Assembly: GCA_026770575.1 (NCBI GenBank)
Contig: MU657396.1
Span: forward strand, 22,325-54,780
Source of the DNA: Pelagophyceae sp. CCMP2097
Taxonomy: Eukaryota > Sar > Pelagophyceae
Direction of reading: 5' to 3'
Length of the DNA stretch: 32,456 nt
Below the pieces are notes generated by a model, which had not been told where the DNA came from, did no database searches, and was given only the letters and a program-made list of their open reading frames with translations. The translations under genes were made by a program, and so were the position numbers. This document shows positions 1 to 9,284 of this stretch, in pieces; the stretch's first letter is position 1; each line of letters starts with the position of its first letter.

Positions 1-280
1 GACAACGCAACGAGGACAACGCTTTGAGCCGGTCGCGGCGCGCGCGCAACGGACGCTACGAGCCGGTCGAGGCGGGAGCGCAACGCACGACCCCCCCAAC
101 TCAAAGGTGCAATCGTCTACCGCTTGTGCCCCCTGTTGCTCCGCAGCTGAGTACACATGTGTGTCTACTTACAGCCCGAGGTCGCCGGTTCGAATCCGGC
201 ATATTGTTTGGAACAGCCCGAGGTCGCCGGTTCGAATCCGGCATATGGAAAAAATAATAAAAATAATAAAAATGACATTG
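1..280. other. GC-rich host-like flank
   Basis: This stretch is far more GC-rich than the viral DNA that follows and has no convincing gene. It contains an imperfect direct repeat (26-51 and 60-85, both starting GAGCCGGTCG and ending GCAACG). It ends in the tandem tRNA-like repeat at 171-246 and a short (AAATAAT)-rich tract. I read it as host DNA flanking element E1. Short open frames here have no recognisable product. Confidence 0.6.
171..246 (+). repeat. Two tandem copies of a tRNA 3'-half-like sequence
   Basis: Two identical 34-base copies (171-204 and 213-246, period 42) each contain a perfect T-arm: stem GCCGG, loop TTCGAAT, stem CCGGC, preceded by an AGGTC variable-loop-like segment. 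GGTTCGAATCC is a consensus RNA polymerase III B box. No matching D-arm, anticodon arm or 5' acceptor strand lies upstream, so neither copy is a complete tRNA gene. The copies lie about 35 bases outside the left end of E1, so they could be a tRNA-derived SINE tail, a duplicated integration target, or a promoter remnant. Confidence 0.7.
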
Positions 281-1441
281 TGATGTGGTTTATATACACT
301 TCTGATCCGGCTCCTGGCACTGGGACCGGAATTCCCTTTTGCCAGGATTAGCGTCGGTGTTGAAGATTGTGTACAAACATCACATGGGTCATCCAGGATC
401 GGGCCCATCTTCAGTGGGCGGCTCCAGGCCGCCCGTCCGATGGGCCCTCCAGTTCAAATGTCTTGCATGAGGTCGCGAGTTCGAGCCCGCTCGTTCACGT
501 TTCTACTCCGCTTGGCATGCGAATTTGGCTGCTCGTGCTGTACACGCGTCGTACACGTGAATATTCTCCCCCCCGTTCACGTTTCTACTCCGCTTGGCAT
601 GCGAATTTGGCTGCTCGTGCTGTACACGCGTCGTACACGTGAATATTCTTCCCCCCGGGGTGATGCGAGACTTTTTTTTGTAAATTGTAAGTATCTAATC
701 CATCGCATTTGGATTTAAGTTGCTAATTGTGATTTTGAAGTTTTGAAGTTTTTGGATTTAAGTTGCTAATTGTGATTTTGAATTTTTTGGATTTTTTGGA
801 TTTTTTGAAGTTTTTGGATTTTCTGATTTTGAAGTTTTCCAATTTTAAGAAATTTTGTTTTTGTTTTTTGATTTTTTGTTTTTTTGTTTTTTGGATTTTA
901 TGATTTTATGATTTTTGAATTTTTGAAGCTTTTCTCAATTTCTCAATTTCTCAATTTCTCAATTTCTCAATTTCTCAATTTCTCGAATCAAAAAACTTTT
1001 TTGAATTTTTGGAATTTTGTAAGCATAGAGGGAAAGAAAAAACTTTTTGATATTTTAGATATTTTTGATATTTTTCGTAAAACCCGTGCGGTTTCCCTTA
1101 AAAAAAAATCGGAGCATGTTTTATTTTTTGAAACTTAAAATAGACATTTAGAAAGAGAAAAAACATTTTGAGAATATAGGACTTGATTCGCTGAGGTGGT
1201 TTTAATTTTAGGCTGAGGATCTTTAAGATCTTTAAGAGCTTTTGTTCTGTATTGATGAATGTTTTTAAATTCTCATAAATTATATATAAAATATTACAAT
1301 ATTTTGAATTTTGATATTTTTTTGGTTAGAAATTGAACTATGTACAATTTAAAAAAAGCGTATAGAGAAAAACGTGACATGTAAACAATAATACAAATTC
1401 AATAAAAATATTTTTTTATATAAAAGATAAAATTGAAGTGA
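281..1441 (+). repeat. Left terminal inverted repeat of E1
   Basis: The reverse complement of 17475-19107 (minus the MITE at 18163-18696) matches this stretch almost throughout, from GATGTGGTTTATATACAC at the outer side to ATAAAAGATAAAA near 1430. The outer part (281-660) is GC-rich and holds an 82-bp tandem repeat and a B-box-like GAGTTCGAGCC at 477-487. The inner part (661-1441) is AT-rich with T-rich tracts and six units of the 8-mer CTCAATTT (934-981). There is no credible gene. Long TIRs of this kind are usual in Polintons and PLVs and fit protein-primed replication from the ends. Confidence 0.85.
492..655 (+). repeat. 82-bp tandem repeat, two units
   Basis: Units 492-573 and 574-655 are nearly identical, each from CGTTCACGTTTCTACTCC to a C-run. 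Each carries the partly palindromic GTACACGCGTCGTACACGTG. Further copies, reverse-complemented, lie at about 18814-18895 (right TIR) and 19187-19258 (at the edge of element E2). GC content and position suggest host-type repeat DNA joined to the viral ends. Confidence 0.85.
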
Positions 1442-1483
1442 CAAACCCAGGTATGTGTAGAAGCATAATAATTATTATAACGA

Positions 1484-3832
1484 ATGAGTTCAATTGACAA
1501 AAAAATAAATAGTTCTTATAGTATGGCAAACAACACTAACTATGGCATCAATCCCATTTTGGACCTGTTAGTGTTTAAACTACAATTTCCAAAAATCAGA
1601 GTTTCTGGTTCAGAGATAACCAAGGTATATAAAAAGCGTGTCGCAGCCGAGGCACGTCTGGGTAACTACCTGCCAACATTTGGCGTACAGGTGTTTGTGC
1701 CTGCGACCGGACGATTTCGTGCGGCAACGAATGTATTCAAGAAAAATGCTCTTGAAATCAAACCCAGTGTAATTAAAAAAAATAAAAAAATAATCGAAAT
1801 CAAAATCAAAAAAGAAAAACAATTGAGAACAGATAAAATATTAAAACGCCGGCGTGTATTGAGTTCATTTGTACGAAATAATACACAGATTATCCAACGC
1901 ATCGAAACGGGCTTTATTGAACTATCTGCGTTTCAGCAAATTATTCGGTCGTTTGCCGGTAGAACAATCCAAGCCACATTTAAGTCTACAAATGGAAAAT
2001 ATTATCATGTTTCACAGGTTATCCGAATTCCAGAAAGTAGAGGGGCTTTCAAGCGTTTTTGGGCTTTATGGGTTAGTTTTTGGGAAATCGATTCAATTTA
2101 TGCAATCACAGGTATCAACGGTATGGATACAATTTCAGAATTCGAAGATGATCCACGTAATTTTGTGGTACAAGAATTCGCAGACGGGGTAAGCCACTGT
2201 ATGTTTAATCCGATTAAAGCTTGGGCGGTTGAAAAAATCCAGAAAAATAATTTAGTCGAAAAATCCAAAACATCAAAAACATCAAATTAATTACTCGGAA
2301 AGAAATCGTCCAAGCCGAGCGCATTGGCGAAATATGATAGAATTGTAAAGAAGTGTGATGATTTTTCCGTACTACAAGGGGGGGTCAACATGAAAATGCC
2401 GCGAATTTCCGAACCTCCACAGCACGTTTGAGAAGACTTTGAGTGGCTGGACATGTCCGGCTCGACCCGAGGTGTCGGGCTGGAGGTTGAACTCTCCCGT
2501 TTTTCGCGTATCCCGCGCGCAATCTCGATTATAGCGTCGCCAAAAGCTGGTTTGAGGTGGTTCTCCATTGTCTTCGTCTGAGTTCAACCTCCCTGCCGCT
2601 TCATTGGGGCCGGCTGTAGGCCCTGGCGTCGCCAGAGTCCGGCCTGGCGGCCCATGGAGCTTCGGGATTTGGCCCAAAGTTTAGGCTATGGGCTCCATTT
2701 TGTAAGTTATGGGCCCCGTTTCACTTAAAACGCCCACGCAAATCCGCAATTACGCGGAAATGGTGTCAAGTTTTACACCGTTTTATTCTTGAAAGCGGCT
2801 TCACGGTCGGCGGATCGAGCCCGTAAACAAACTTCCTTCGTCGGGGACCGCGCCGCCACCAGCCCGCGACGCAGCGACCATAAGTGGCCCCATACCTCGT
2901 TTGTAGCCCGAGAAATTTGTATCTGAGTGGAATCCGTTTCATGTTGACCTCCCCTTGTATATACAAATGGAATTCCGGAGAGCGAATTACAGCATATATG
3001 CGATACGATTCGTTGTAATATAACAATCGAATTACCATTTGAAAAAAAATCATCAAAATATATTGAAATAAAATGTGGGGGACGTGCTGAGTGCTCGTTT
3101 CACTTCATTAATACACGAATGAATCATGTGGAAATGAAACCTGATGTGTGAGTATCACAGAAGCGAACTCCCATTTTAGTTGAATCTCAAAAGGATTTAC
3201 ATGCACTACATGCTGACTTGGTTTCAAAGAACTTATATTGCTTGTACAAAAAGAATGCAAACGGGATATCTCAAATAAATTCGATTGACCATGTATATCG
3301 TGTACAGACAAAATATGACGTGGCTGTGAGGAAGTTCGAATCAGATCAAGGTAACGACACATGCGGATATGATTTTCAGCCCGTTGAATATAGGCACGTT
3401 GGTTAATCCCGAACTTTCCAGATTCGTTCAAGCTGGCGTGCATTACGGATGTTGTGTGGATTTTTAACCGTGTGATGAGTGGTTGGAATTTACTGAGACA
3501 GGTGAAACAATAGAAGATATAGATGGGACTTTGTACCCGAAAAGAAAGGAAAATATACGGCTCCTGACAATATAATACACTGGGATATAAAAAAATCGTA
3601 CACGAATTTTCATCAGTGCCCGGAATATGCGAATTTTCCAAATAAATCCACTGACTTCCGACAGTGTACACAAATTGAAGGATTAGGTATGTATTATATC
3701 ACCGATGTTCAATTTACGGACAACAAATTCAAATTGTTATGTGACAAACTTAATCACCCTATTTAAACTGATTCGATTTATCCGAGTCCATTTTTGAAAT
3801 TCATACAGAAACATGGTGTTAGTTTTTAAATT
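1484..3832 (+). pseudogene. Family B DNA polymerase, N-terminal and central part, broken
   Basis: A 268-codon open frame starts at ATG 1484 and stops at TAA 2288, but the same frame stays open beyond that stop up to the MITE at 2375. Taking out the MITE with one copy of its TA duplication leaves the frame in phase with the open stretch from 2960. Further damage follows: TGA 3149, frame changes near 3405 and 3541, and TAA at 3465, 3764 and 3827. The segment near 3580-3602 encodes HWDIKKSYTNF, a PolB motif A (DxxxxY) like that of protein-primed polymerases in Polintons and PLVs. Motif B- and C-like parts lie in the adjoining open frame. I infer one original gene running to 5608 (N-terminal domain, polymerase, helicase, nuclease). 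The function of the first 268 residues is unrecognised alone; an exonuclease domain was not positively identified. Confidence 0.75.
2375..2957 (+). mobile_element. MITE copy 1, 583 bp, TA target duplication
   Basis: The ends are inverted repeats of 21 bases with one mismatch: left CAAGGGGGGGTCAACATGAAA, right end its complement with GGGGAGG. TA lies directly outside both ends (2373-2374 and 2958-2959). It encodes nothing recognisable, so it is a non-autonomous DNA transposon; the TA duplication and size fit Tc1/mariner-type MITEs, but the superfamily is not proven. Base composition is GC-richer than the surrounding viral gene. It contains a perfect 13-bp inner stem (2482-2494 with 2580-2592). 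It interrupts the polymerase gene. Confidence 0.9.
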
Positions 3833-5608
3833 GTGTGTGGGGCATACAGCGTTGGGACGTTTGATTTTCGATTCCCAGAGGAAATGTTAGAAAAAGAAAA
3901 TGGGGTATCGCACTATGCGAAGTGGGCTGGAATTCAAGACATCGATAGCGACTCGGTTACTTGGTATATGAGCGAAACAAAAGAACATTTGCAAAACGTA
4001 GCGGCGAATAACACGGAGCTGACGATAACAATGAATACTTTACACGACAAATTGGGAATGAAAGAAGCGGCAATCAAGTACAAACGGAAATCTATGCTGC
4101 ATTGTTCGCAGCTCACGGGGTTTATTTTGTGCTATCAGACAATCACCGCGATGGTCCAGCTGATGGAAATTGATTTAAATGATGTCTGTCGAGTTTGTGT
4201 GGATGCAATTTATTTTCAAAAATCTGACATAACTCCCAAAATGATAGAGCCGTTTAGACCACAGCCAAAAATGAATTTTAATAATGAAACGAATGTAGAC
4301 CGTTGTTATCTTTCGTGTCTCGATGAATGTCGTCAGGACTTGATAGCCACTGCGCCATACCGAGAAAATAATCAGTACGAACTTCATACAGGACAGGGCG
4401 GTGCGGGTAAAACGTATTCTAATTTAATGGATACAGGATTCATTAATGTATGTTACATTATTATGTCATGGCGGTTGGTCCGACAAAAGTTGAAAGAATT
4501 TGAAAATAATAAATTAAGCTGGGGCAGGTGCTATCACCATATGATTGACAGAGATGACGCTGAGGCATTCCGTGATGCATATGTGGGGTGTAGCGTTCTT
4601 CTCTGGGATGAATGTTCTATGATGACTGAATTCCAACGGCAAAAAATCACAGCACAATATCCCAATCATAAGCATATATTTTGCGGAGACATGGGATACC
4701 AACTGCCCCCTCCAAGTCTCAATGTTGAAATTGATAACGAACTCGAAATATCATGGTTTAAACATAAAATCCACCATAGCGAAAATCATCGGTGTGAATG
4801 CCCAATATTAATGGAAATCTTAACAAAATTACGTGAGTTTATTAAATCCAAAAAATCAATACAATTTATTAATACGTACGTTATTGATATATTCACCGAA
4901 TTTAAAAGGATAACCAATAAAAATGACTTACAAGCATCATATAAAATTGACGATTATATATTGGCTTCAATCAACAAGTACATAGAGGAATATGATAAAA
5001 TGTTTACCGGTAAATTCGAAACGGAGAAATATTACATAACTGGAAAAACCCGTTTATTAAGTAAGGGCGACATCGTAATATCTAAGGATACACCGAAAAT
5101 GTCTGTTGTACGTCATGCATTCACAGTTCATTCCGTTCAAGGGGAAACAGCCGAAAAAATGTTGTATAAAGATACAAGACGGTTGTTTTGTAATAGAATG
5201 ATATACACTGCTCTAACACGTGCACGCACATTTGAACAAATTATGTTAATTATTCCTCATGAAATACAAGAACCATATATTGAAATCACAGAAAATATTC
5301 CAGTTTTAGAGCCGTTGGTTGAAGGTGTAGTGTACCAATTAAAATGTAATGTAACGGGACAGATATATTATGGTTCTACGTTAAATTTAAAAGAACGAAT
5401 TAAACCTCACGAATCATCCTCTAATAAATGCTGTTCGAAACTTGTAACAGCCAGCGGAAACTTTTCAGTTGTTGTTCTTAATCGCATCGTTGCCTCCAAA
5501 AAAAAGATACAGGAATTATTGGAATTGACAAAGTCGGGCTTGATATTAAATAACCCATGTGAAATTACGGTGGCACCTCACACTGGCCATAAATTAAGGT
5601 TAATTTAA
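3833..5608 (+). CDS. PolB C-terminal part fused to SF1 helicase and GIY-YIG nuclease domain
   Basis: This 591-codon frame is open from a GTG just after TAA 3827, probably not the original start. Residues 1-135 look like the end of a protein-primed family B polymerase: SQLTGF near residue 92 and a motif C-like RVCVDAIYF near 120, with the second acidic residue replaced by Ala-Ile. An SF1 helicase follows: Walker A GQGGAGKT (187-194), Walker B LLWDE (256-260), motif III GDMGYQLPP (285 on), C-terminal HSVQGET (433 on) and arginine-finger motif YTALTRAR (458 on). The last about 95 residues are a GIY-YIG nuclease-like domain (GVVYQL at 498, YYGS about 15 residues later, then LNLKERI). It would copy and unwind the viral genome; the nuclease role is unknown. 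Long intact helicase-nuclease coding in an otherwise broken gene is notable. Confidence 0.85.
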   Translation: MCGAYSVGTFDFRFPEEMLEKENGVSHYAKWAGIQDIDSDSVTWYMSETKEHLQNVAANNTELTITMNTLHDKLGMKEAAIKYKRKSMLHCSQLTGFILCYQTITAMVQLMEIDLNDVCRVCVDAIYFQKSDITPKMIEPFRPQPKMNFNNETNVDRCYLSCLDECRQDLIATAPYRENNQYELHTGQGGAGKTYSNLMDTGFINVCYIIMSWRLVRQKLKEFENNKLSWGRCYHHMIDRDDAEAFRDAYVGCSVLLWDECSMMTEFQRQKITAQYPNHKHIFCGDMGYQLPPPSLNVEIDNELEISWFKHKIHHSENHRCECPILMEILTKLREFIKSKKSIQFINTYVIDIFTEFKRITNKNDLQASYKIDDYILASINKYIEEYDKMFTGKFETEKYYITGKTRLLSKGDIVISKDTPKMSVVRHAFTVHSVQGETAEKMLYKDTRRLFCNRMIYTALTRARTFEQIMLIIPHEIQEPYIEITENIPVLEPLVEGVVYQLKCNVTGQIYYGSTLNLKERIKPHESSSNKCCSKLVTASGNFSVVVLNRIVASKKKIQELLELTKSGLILNNPCEITVAPHTGHKLRLI

Positions 5609-5652
5609 ATTAGTGTGATTTTTGGTAAAATTTAAAGACATGTATATATATA

Positions 5653-5841
5653 ATGAATAAGAATATTAGAAACAAAACAAAGAAAGCCGAAATTTGTAGT
5701 TTTAAAATAGAAACAGTTGTGTTTGTTTTGTTTGAAGAAAATTATAAAAATGGTTTGGAAGGTTCGCTCTATTCGGAAGAACCTTCTTCCGAACCATCTA
5801 CCGAACAGAGCGATCATCTAATGAACACCGCTTCCAAATAG
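5653..5841 (+). CDS. Small hypothetical protein
   Basis: 62 codons from ATG 5653, directly after TATATATATA, a context seen before several genes here. The second half is rich in Ser, Glu and Pro (EEPSSEPSTEQSD). Unrecognised. It may be the front part of a longer basic/acidic protein whose rest is at 5940-6217 in another frame. Confidence 0.4.
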   Translation: MNKNIRNKTKKAEICSFKIETVVFVLFEENYKNGLEGSLYSEEPSSEPSTEQSDHLMNTASK

Positions 5842-5939
5842 TTTAATATCTTCCTAATAAATTTAAATATATTATATATAATACGGACATAGAAAAAGAA
5901 GTTTTGGATGAAACAGTTAATACAAAAAAAACAAAAAGC

Positions 5940-6217
5940 CCCGTTCCGTAATTCAACTCGAAAACGATAAAAGACTGTCGATTCGATACAAAAATTCGCA
6001 CGAATACGGTAAGACATGTGTAATTAAATCCGACGACGAAAATAAAATGAAATCAATTAAAAAATTGACAAAAATGACAAAAAAGATTGAAGAGCCTGTA
6101 TGTAAAACAGTTAAAAAAATAAGAAAGAAAGAACAAGTTGTGTATCATATCGAGTCGAGTGAGGAAGAGGATATCCCGCAGGTGAGATATGTAAATAAAA
6201 AAAATTGTGGTATATGA
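5940..6217 (+). pseudogene. Lys-rich hypothetical protein fragment
   Basis: An open frame without an initial ATG runs to TGA 6215; the first ATG in it is at 6047 (56 codons). It is strongly basic (KKLTKMTKKIEEP, KKIRKKEQ) and then acidic (ESSEEEDIPQ). The composition suggests a nucleic-acid-binding or core-type protein, but there is no family match by eye. It probably belongs with 5653-5841 as one decayed gene. Confidence 0.35.
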
Positions 6218-6301
6218 AAGTGAAAGTATTGAGTGCGATGAACCTGTTACACACAAAAAAAAAAAATTAGAACACTGAATTTCTTTTAATATATCTATTA
6301 T

Positions 6302-7008
6302 ATGGACTTTGACAATATTAATAAAAGACAAATGTTCGAGAATGGATTGTTTCCCCCATCGATAAAACTCAAAACAAATAAATTTTAAAACATTGACAGT
6401 TATCTATATATAATTTCTAAGAGATTTAATCCATATAATTTGAATGATGATGAGAAAATGACAAGGCCTCTGAATCTGGTAAAAGTAGGTTACAGTCGTT
6501 TAAAACGAATATCCGGCATGCCAAACGGGTTTAATCGACTGACTGGATTCCGAACATCTTTAATATCGTTTAATGTGCACCGATTTTATTTATATGACGA
6601 AGCGGAAAGCCCCACAAAGGGGAATGGAGTTGCCTCTGAGGCGCAAAAAGCCGAGTTTATTTTACATGAGATGATACTGAATGTGTTCAAACCGTTAGTG
6701 AAACGCATAGTATTCTCGAATGAGAATGTTCAGAGTGGTTCGACGTTGATTTTAAACTAATGGATGAATTCTTGAAATTTTGTGACGAAAGTGTATTCAA
6801 TAAGATAAAGCCAAATGTCATCGACGGAACATATTTTAAAAAAATTCTTTAGATTTAATCAAACGAGTCAAATTTAACAAAATTTTGAAAACAATTCCAA
6901 GTATACAAGTTCAAAAAAAAAAACAGTTGGATATAAACATATTAACGGTATTCTTCAAAGAGTTGATGACCCACGTTCTGTTGGAGCGTCTTCACAACGG
7001 TACGTATA
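6302..7008 (+). pseudogene. T5orf172 / GIY-YIG-family protein, broken
   Basis: Starts at ATG 6302 just after an AT-rich TATCTATTAT. An in-frame TAA occurs at about codon 29; the frame then encodes NLVKVGYSRLKRI and, after about 60 residues, AEFILHEMIL. A frame change near 6730 leads to SEWFDVDF and a second near 6850 leads to a basic tail ending at TAA by 7008. VKVGYS, the Glu in the helix and the SEWF ending are the usual marks of the T5orf172 branch of GIY-YIG nucleases. E3 has a relative at 24363-24804. The role in these viruses is unknown; homing or genome processing is possible. Confidence 0.65.
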
Positions 7009-7012
7009 ATCT

Positions 7013-7267
7013 TTGAAACAAGTCAGTGCTATGACTGAACATGACAAAAGGAGAAAGGATAGGAAAAAACATAAAATTAAATTAAACCATATGGAAATAT
7101 TAAATGACGATAGTTTTATAATAATAACGATTATAGCAGCAATCGGTTTGTGTTTTCATAGAACACTTCGTGTGAGTTTATTTTCAAGAGTAACCACAGT
7201 TATATGTGGGGATTGTATATATATAGAACAGTCGCCAATAAACGAAAATCTGGTCGTTAGTTTATAA
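7013..7267 (+). CDS. Small single-pass membrane protein
   Basis: The likely start is ATG 7031 or ATG 7090. The N-terminal part is charged (DKRRKDRKKHK); a hydrophobic segment FIIITIIAAIGLCF follows and then RTLRVSLFSRV and a short domain with CIYIEQSPINENLV. E3 encodes a matching protein on the minus strand at 28120-28331, with the same order of hydrophobic stretch, RTLR and PI-x-(E/D)-N-x-V. Conservation in two diverged elements argues for a real viral gene. No family recognised; virion membrane or host membrane location is a guess. Confidence 0.6.
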   Translation: MKQVSAMTEHDKRRKDRKKHKIKLNHMEILNDDSFIIITIIAAIGLCFHRTLRVSLFSRVTTVICGDCIYIEQSPINENLVVSL

Positions 7268-7412
7268 AAAGAAGAAGGAGACGATAACATTTAAAATATG
7301 ATTATATAAAGTATTAAAATAGAAGTACTTAAAAAGAATAATACCCAAATTGAGATATTGAAACAATCAGCCGATAGTTCACTTTAATTTTATAAAAAAA
7401 AAAAAAAAAAAA

Positions 7413-8046
7413 AAATGTGGATTGGTTACCAGATACTCAGTTGTTCCCGAACAAAAGCGCTTGTTTTGTGGTTCTCGGAAGCCCTGGCTCAGGGAAATCG
7501 ACCTTTGTCGCCAGTGTGCTGGTCGAAAAAAAAAATTATTCTGTTCATTCCAGAGTCTACATTACATTCCATTATCGTGAACCCCTTCGAATCACTCCCA
7601 GAGGAACAAATATTCCACGAATACAATGAGGATTTTCTTGACTATATATTGGAATCATGTGCGCGACTCACTTGAATTATTGGGCACATGTGTTCATATC
7701 GATGATGCGGCGGCTTTTTTAAAATCTAATGGGGAAATGATTTCCAAATTAAATAACTTGATATGTAAACATCGGCATTTGAGATTGACGATTTTTCTTT
7801 GTTAACAAGACCAAACGCAATTGAGCTTCTCGGCTCGACAATCAGTTAGCTGTATAATAAATTTCAGTTTTAATAACGTGAAACGATTAAAATTGTTTCA
7901 TGAGGAATATCTCCCTGATATAACATTTAAAGAATATATGGAATTACAACAGTTGCTGTTAAAAAAAGGGTGATTTTCTGGGCATTCGGTCGGATAAACC
8001 CCTTTTTTCGCAATTTTGATATGATTGAATTGAATACAGATGATTA
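7413..8046 (+). pseudogene. A32-like genome packaging ATPase, broken
   Basis: After a run of about 20 A, one frame encodes a Walker A GSPGSGKST (near 7480-7505). The coding then moves to another frame (PFESLPEEQIFHEYN near 7580-7625) and continues through stops and frame changes to a conserved-looking end, FHEEYLPDITFKEYM and then FFRNFDMIEL, ending at TAA about 8044. The order P-loop, FHEY, FDMIEL-type tail fits FtsK/HerA-type packaging ATPases of Polintons, virophages and PLVs. The full protein would have been about 210-220 residues. E3 carries an apparently intact relative at 31978-end. Confidence 0.8.
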
Positions 8047-8070
8047 ATAATAAAAACATATCAGTAATAT

Positions 8071-8537
8071 GACGATTGCAACTAAATACAACCATCGAGA
8101 ACATAAGAGTAGACACTTTTTTTTATAAAAAAATTGACAATAAACAAGCACTTATGGTCAAGACAATTATGTACCATTTTATGCGCTACCATCTTATGAT
8201 ATAAACGAACCCAATATTCTACATACTCCAGATTCAATCATTGTAATGGATGAAAGTTCCGATATTTTCAACGAACCGGATCAACAAAATAATACAGAAA
8301 TAAAAAATGATACAGTGAATGAAAGTTCAGATGAACAAATAGTGGATGAAAGTTCAGATGAACAAAAAGTGGATGAACAAAAAAATACAGTATATATACC
8401 CAATTTCGAAGTTTCATTCAATTCAGAGAGCGCCAAGAAAAAGTGACTTTAAAGAGATTAAAACAATTATCCATCGAACTTGGCATGAATGCGGAAGAGT
8501 ATAAATACAAAAACGATTTCATCCGAGACATAAATTA
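8071..8537 (+). pseudogene. Acidic low-complexity protein
   Basis: The best open part, 8246-8446, encodes repeats of (D/N)ESSDEQ separated by short spacers. The same frame is open upstream from about 8157 (PFYALPSYDINEPN), and reading resumes in another frame to TAA near 8537 with a mixed-charge end (RLKQLSIELGMNAEEY). ATG 8071 is a plausible original start. Composition suggests an intrinsically disordered virion or scaffold protein; this is inference. It sits between the ATPase and lipase genes. Confidence 0.4.
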
Positions 8538-8666
8538 ATTTATCGCCCCCAAAAAAGAAATATAGACATTGATTCAAATAAAGGGGATAACTTTAAAACG
8601 GAAAGGAGAAGTTATTGAATCATTTTAAAACAAAATTATTTATACTTTGTGAATTTCCCCCTGTTG

Positions 8667-9230
8667 TCAATCTATAAAAATATTTTTTCCATTCTCAAAA
8701 TTGGTCAATAGCATTGCCGGGGAGGTAATTGGGTCAGTTATTACTGAAAAATTAAACTGTGGTGGTTTATTACCATTTGTACTTTCAAAAATATTCTTGG
8801 CATCTTTCATTCTTTCTTCTACTTGTATAAGTTGATTTGTTCCCGGCGAGTAATTAAATACACCCTCAATAATATCAAAGTTCTCTTTTTTTCGACCCAA
8901 CACCTGTGAGACTCGGCTTCCCAAAGAGTGTCATGTTAAATAATTTTTTTATCTTGGTATAACTCGTGTTTGTTGTTCAATTTTTTCTGTTTTTAAATGA
9001 AACATCCATCCAAAGACTCTTTCTCCAAAAAATTGCTAAATCTGCCTTCAAATCACCAGGACGAGAGACATCTGTACCTCTAAAACCAACATATAAATTG
9101 TCATTATTTTTGTCCAAATAAACTTTACTTCTCCTATCACTAAGTTCTTTTATTTATTCAAGTTGGCTGGTGTTTTATTCGAGTATGTGCTTTTGGATAC
9201 ATCCGCGGTTATTTTTCGTAGATATTCCAT
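8667..9230 (-). pseudogene. Class 3 lipase, broken in its nucleophile motif
   Basis: Read on the minus strand from ATG 9228-9230. Conserved parts are SDRRSKVY, then GFRGTD (oxyanion-hole region of class 3 lipases), then the nucleophile elbow, where the first Gly codon of GHSLG is TGA (8931-8933), then SRVSQVL, FNYSPG and FSVITDPI with the likely catalytic Asp. The upstream part also needs frame changes. The relative in E3 (23656-24320) shows the same blocks with GHSLG intact. Class 3 lipases hydrolyse acylglycerols or phospholipids; in a virus this could help membrane passage. It is transcribed away from the penton gene, sharing the AT-rich spacer 9231-9284. Confidence 0.85.
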
Positions 9231-9284
9231 GTAATTAATAAAATAATAAAATAATAAAATAATAAAATTTAAAAAAAAAGAAAA
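9231..9284. promoter_or_regulatory. Divergent AT-rich intergenic region
   Basis: Between the lipase start (minus) and penton start (plus) lie four tandem AATAAAAT-like units and an A-run. The only room for both promoters is here. No defined factor site can be named. Confidence 0.4.

Noticed and set aside
171..246. A functional tRNA gene
   Set aside because: Only the T-arm half is present in each copy; no D-arm, anticodon arm or 5' acceptor strand.
884..1138. A protein gene in the left TIR
   Set aside because: The frame follows an 8-mer repeat and T-rich tracts and is not kept in the other TIR copies.
3108..3671. A 187-codon minus-strand gene
   Set aside because: It is antisense to polymerase coding containing motif A and shows no domain.
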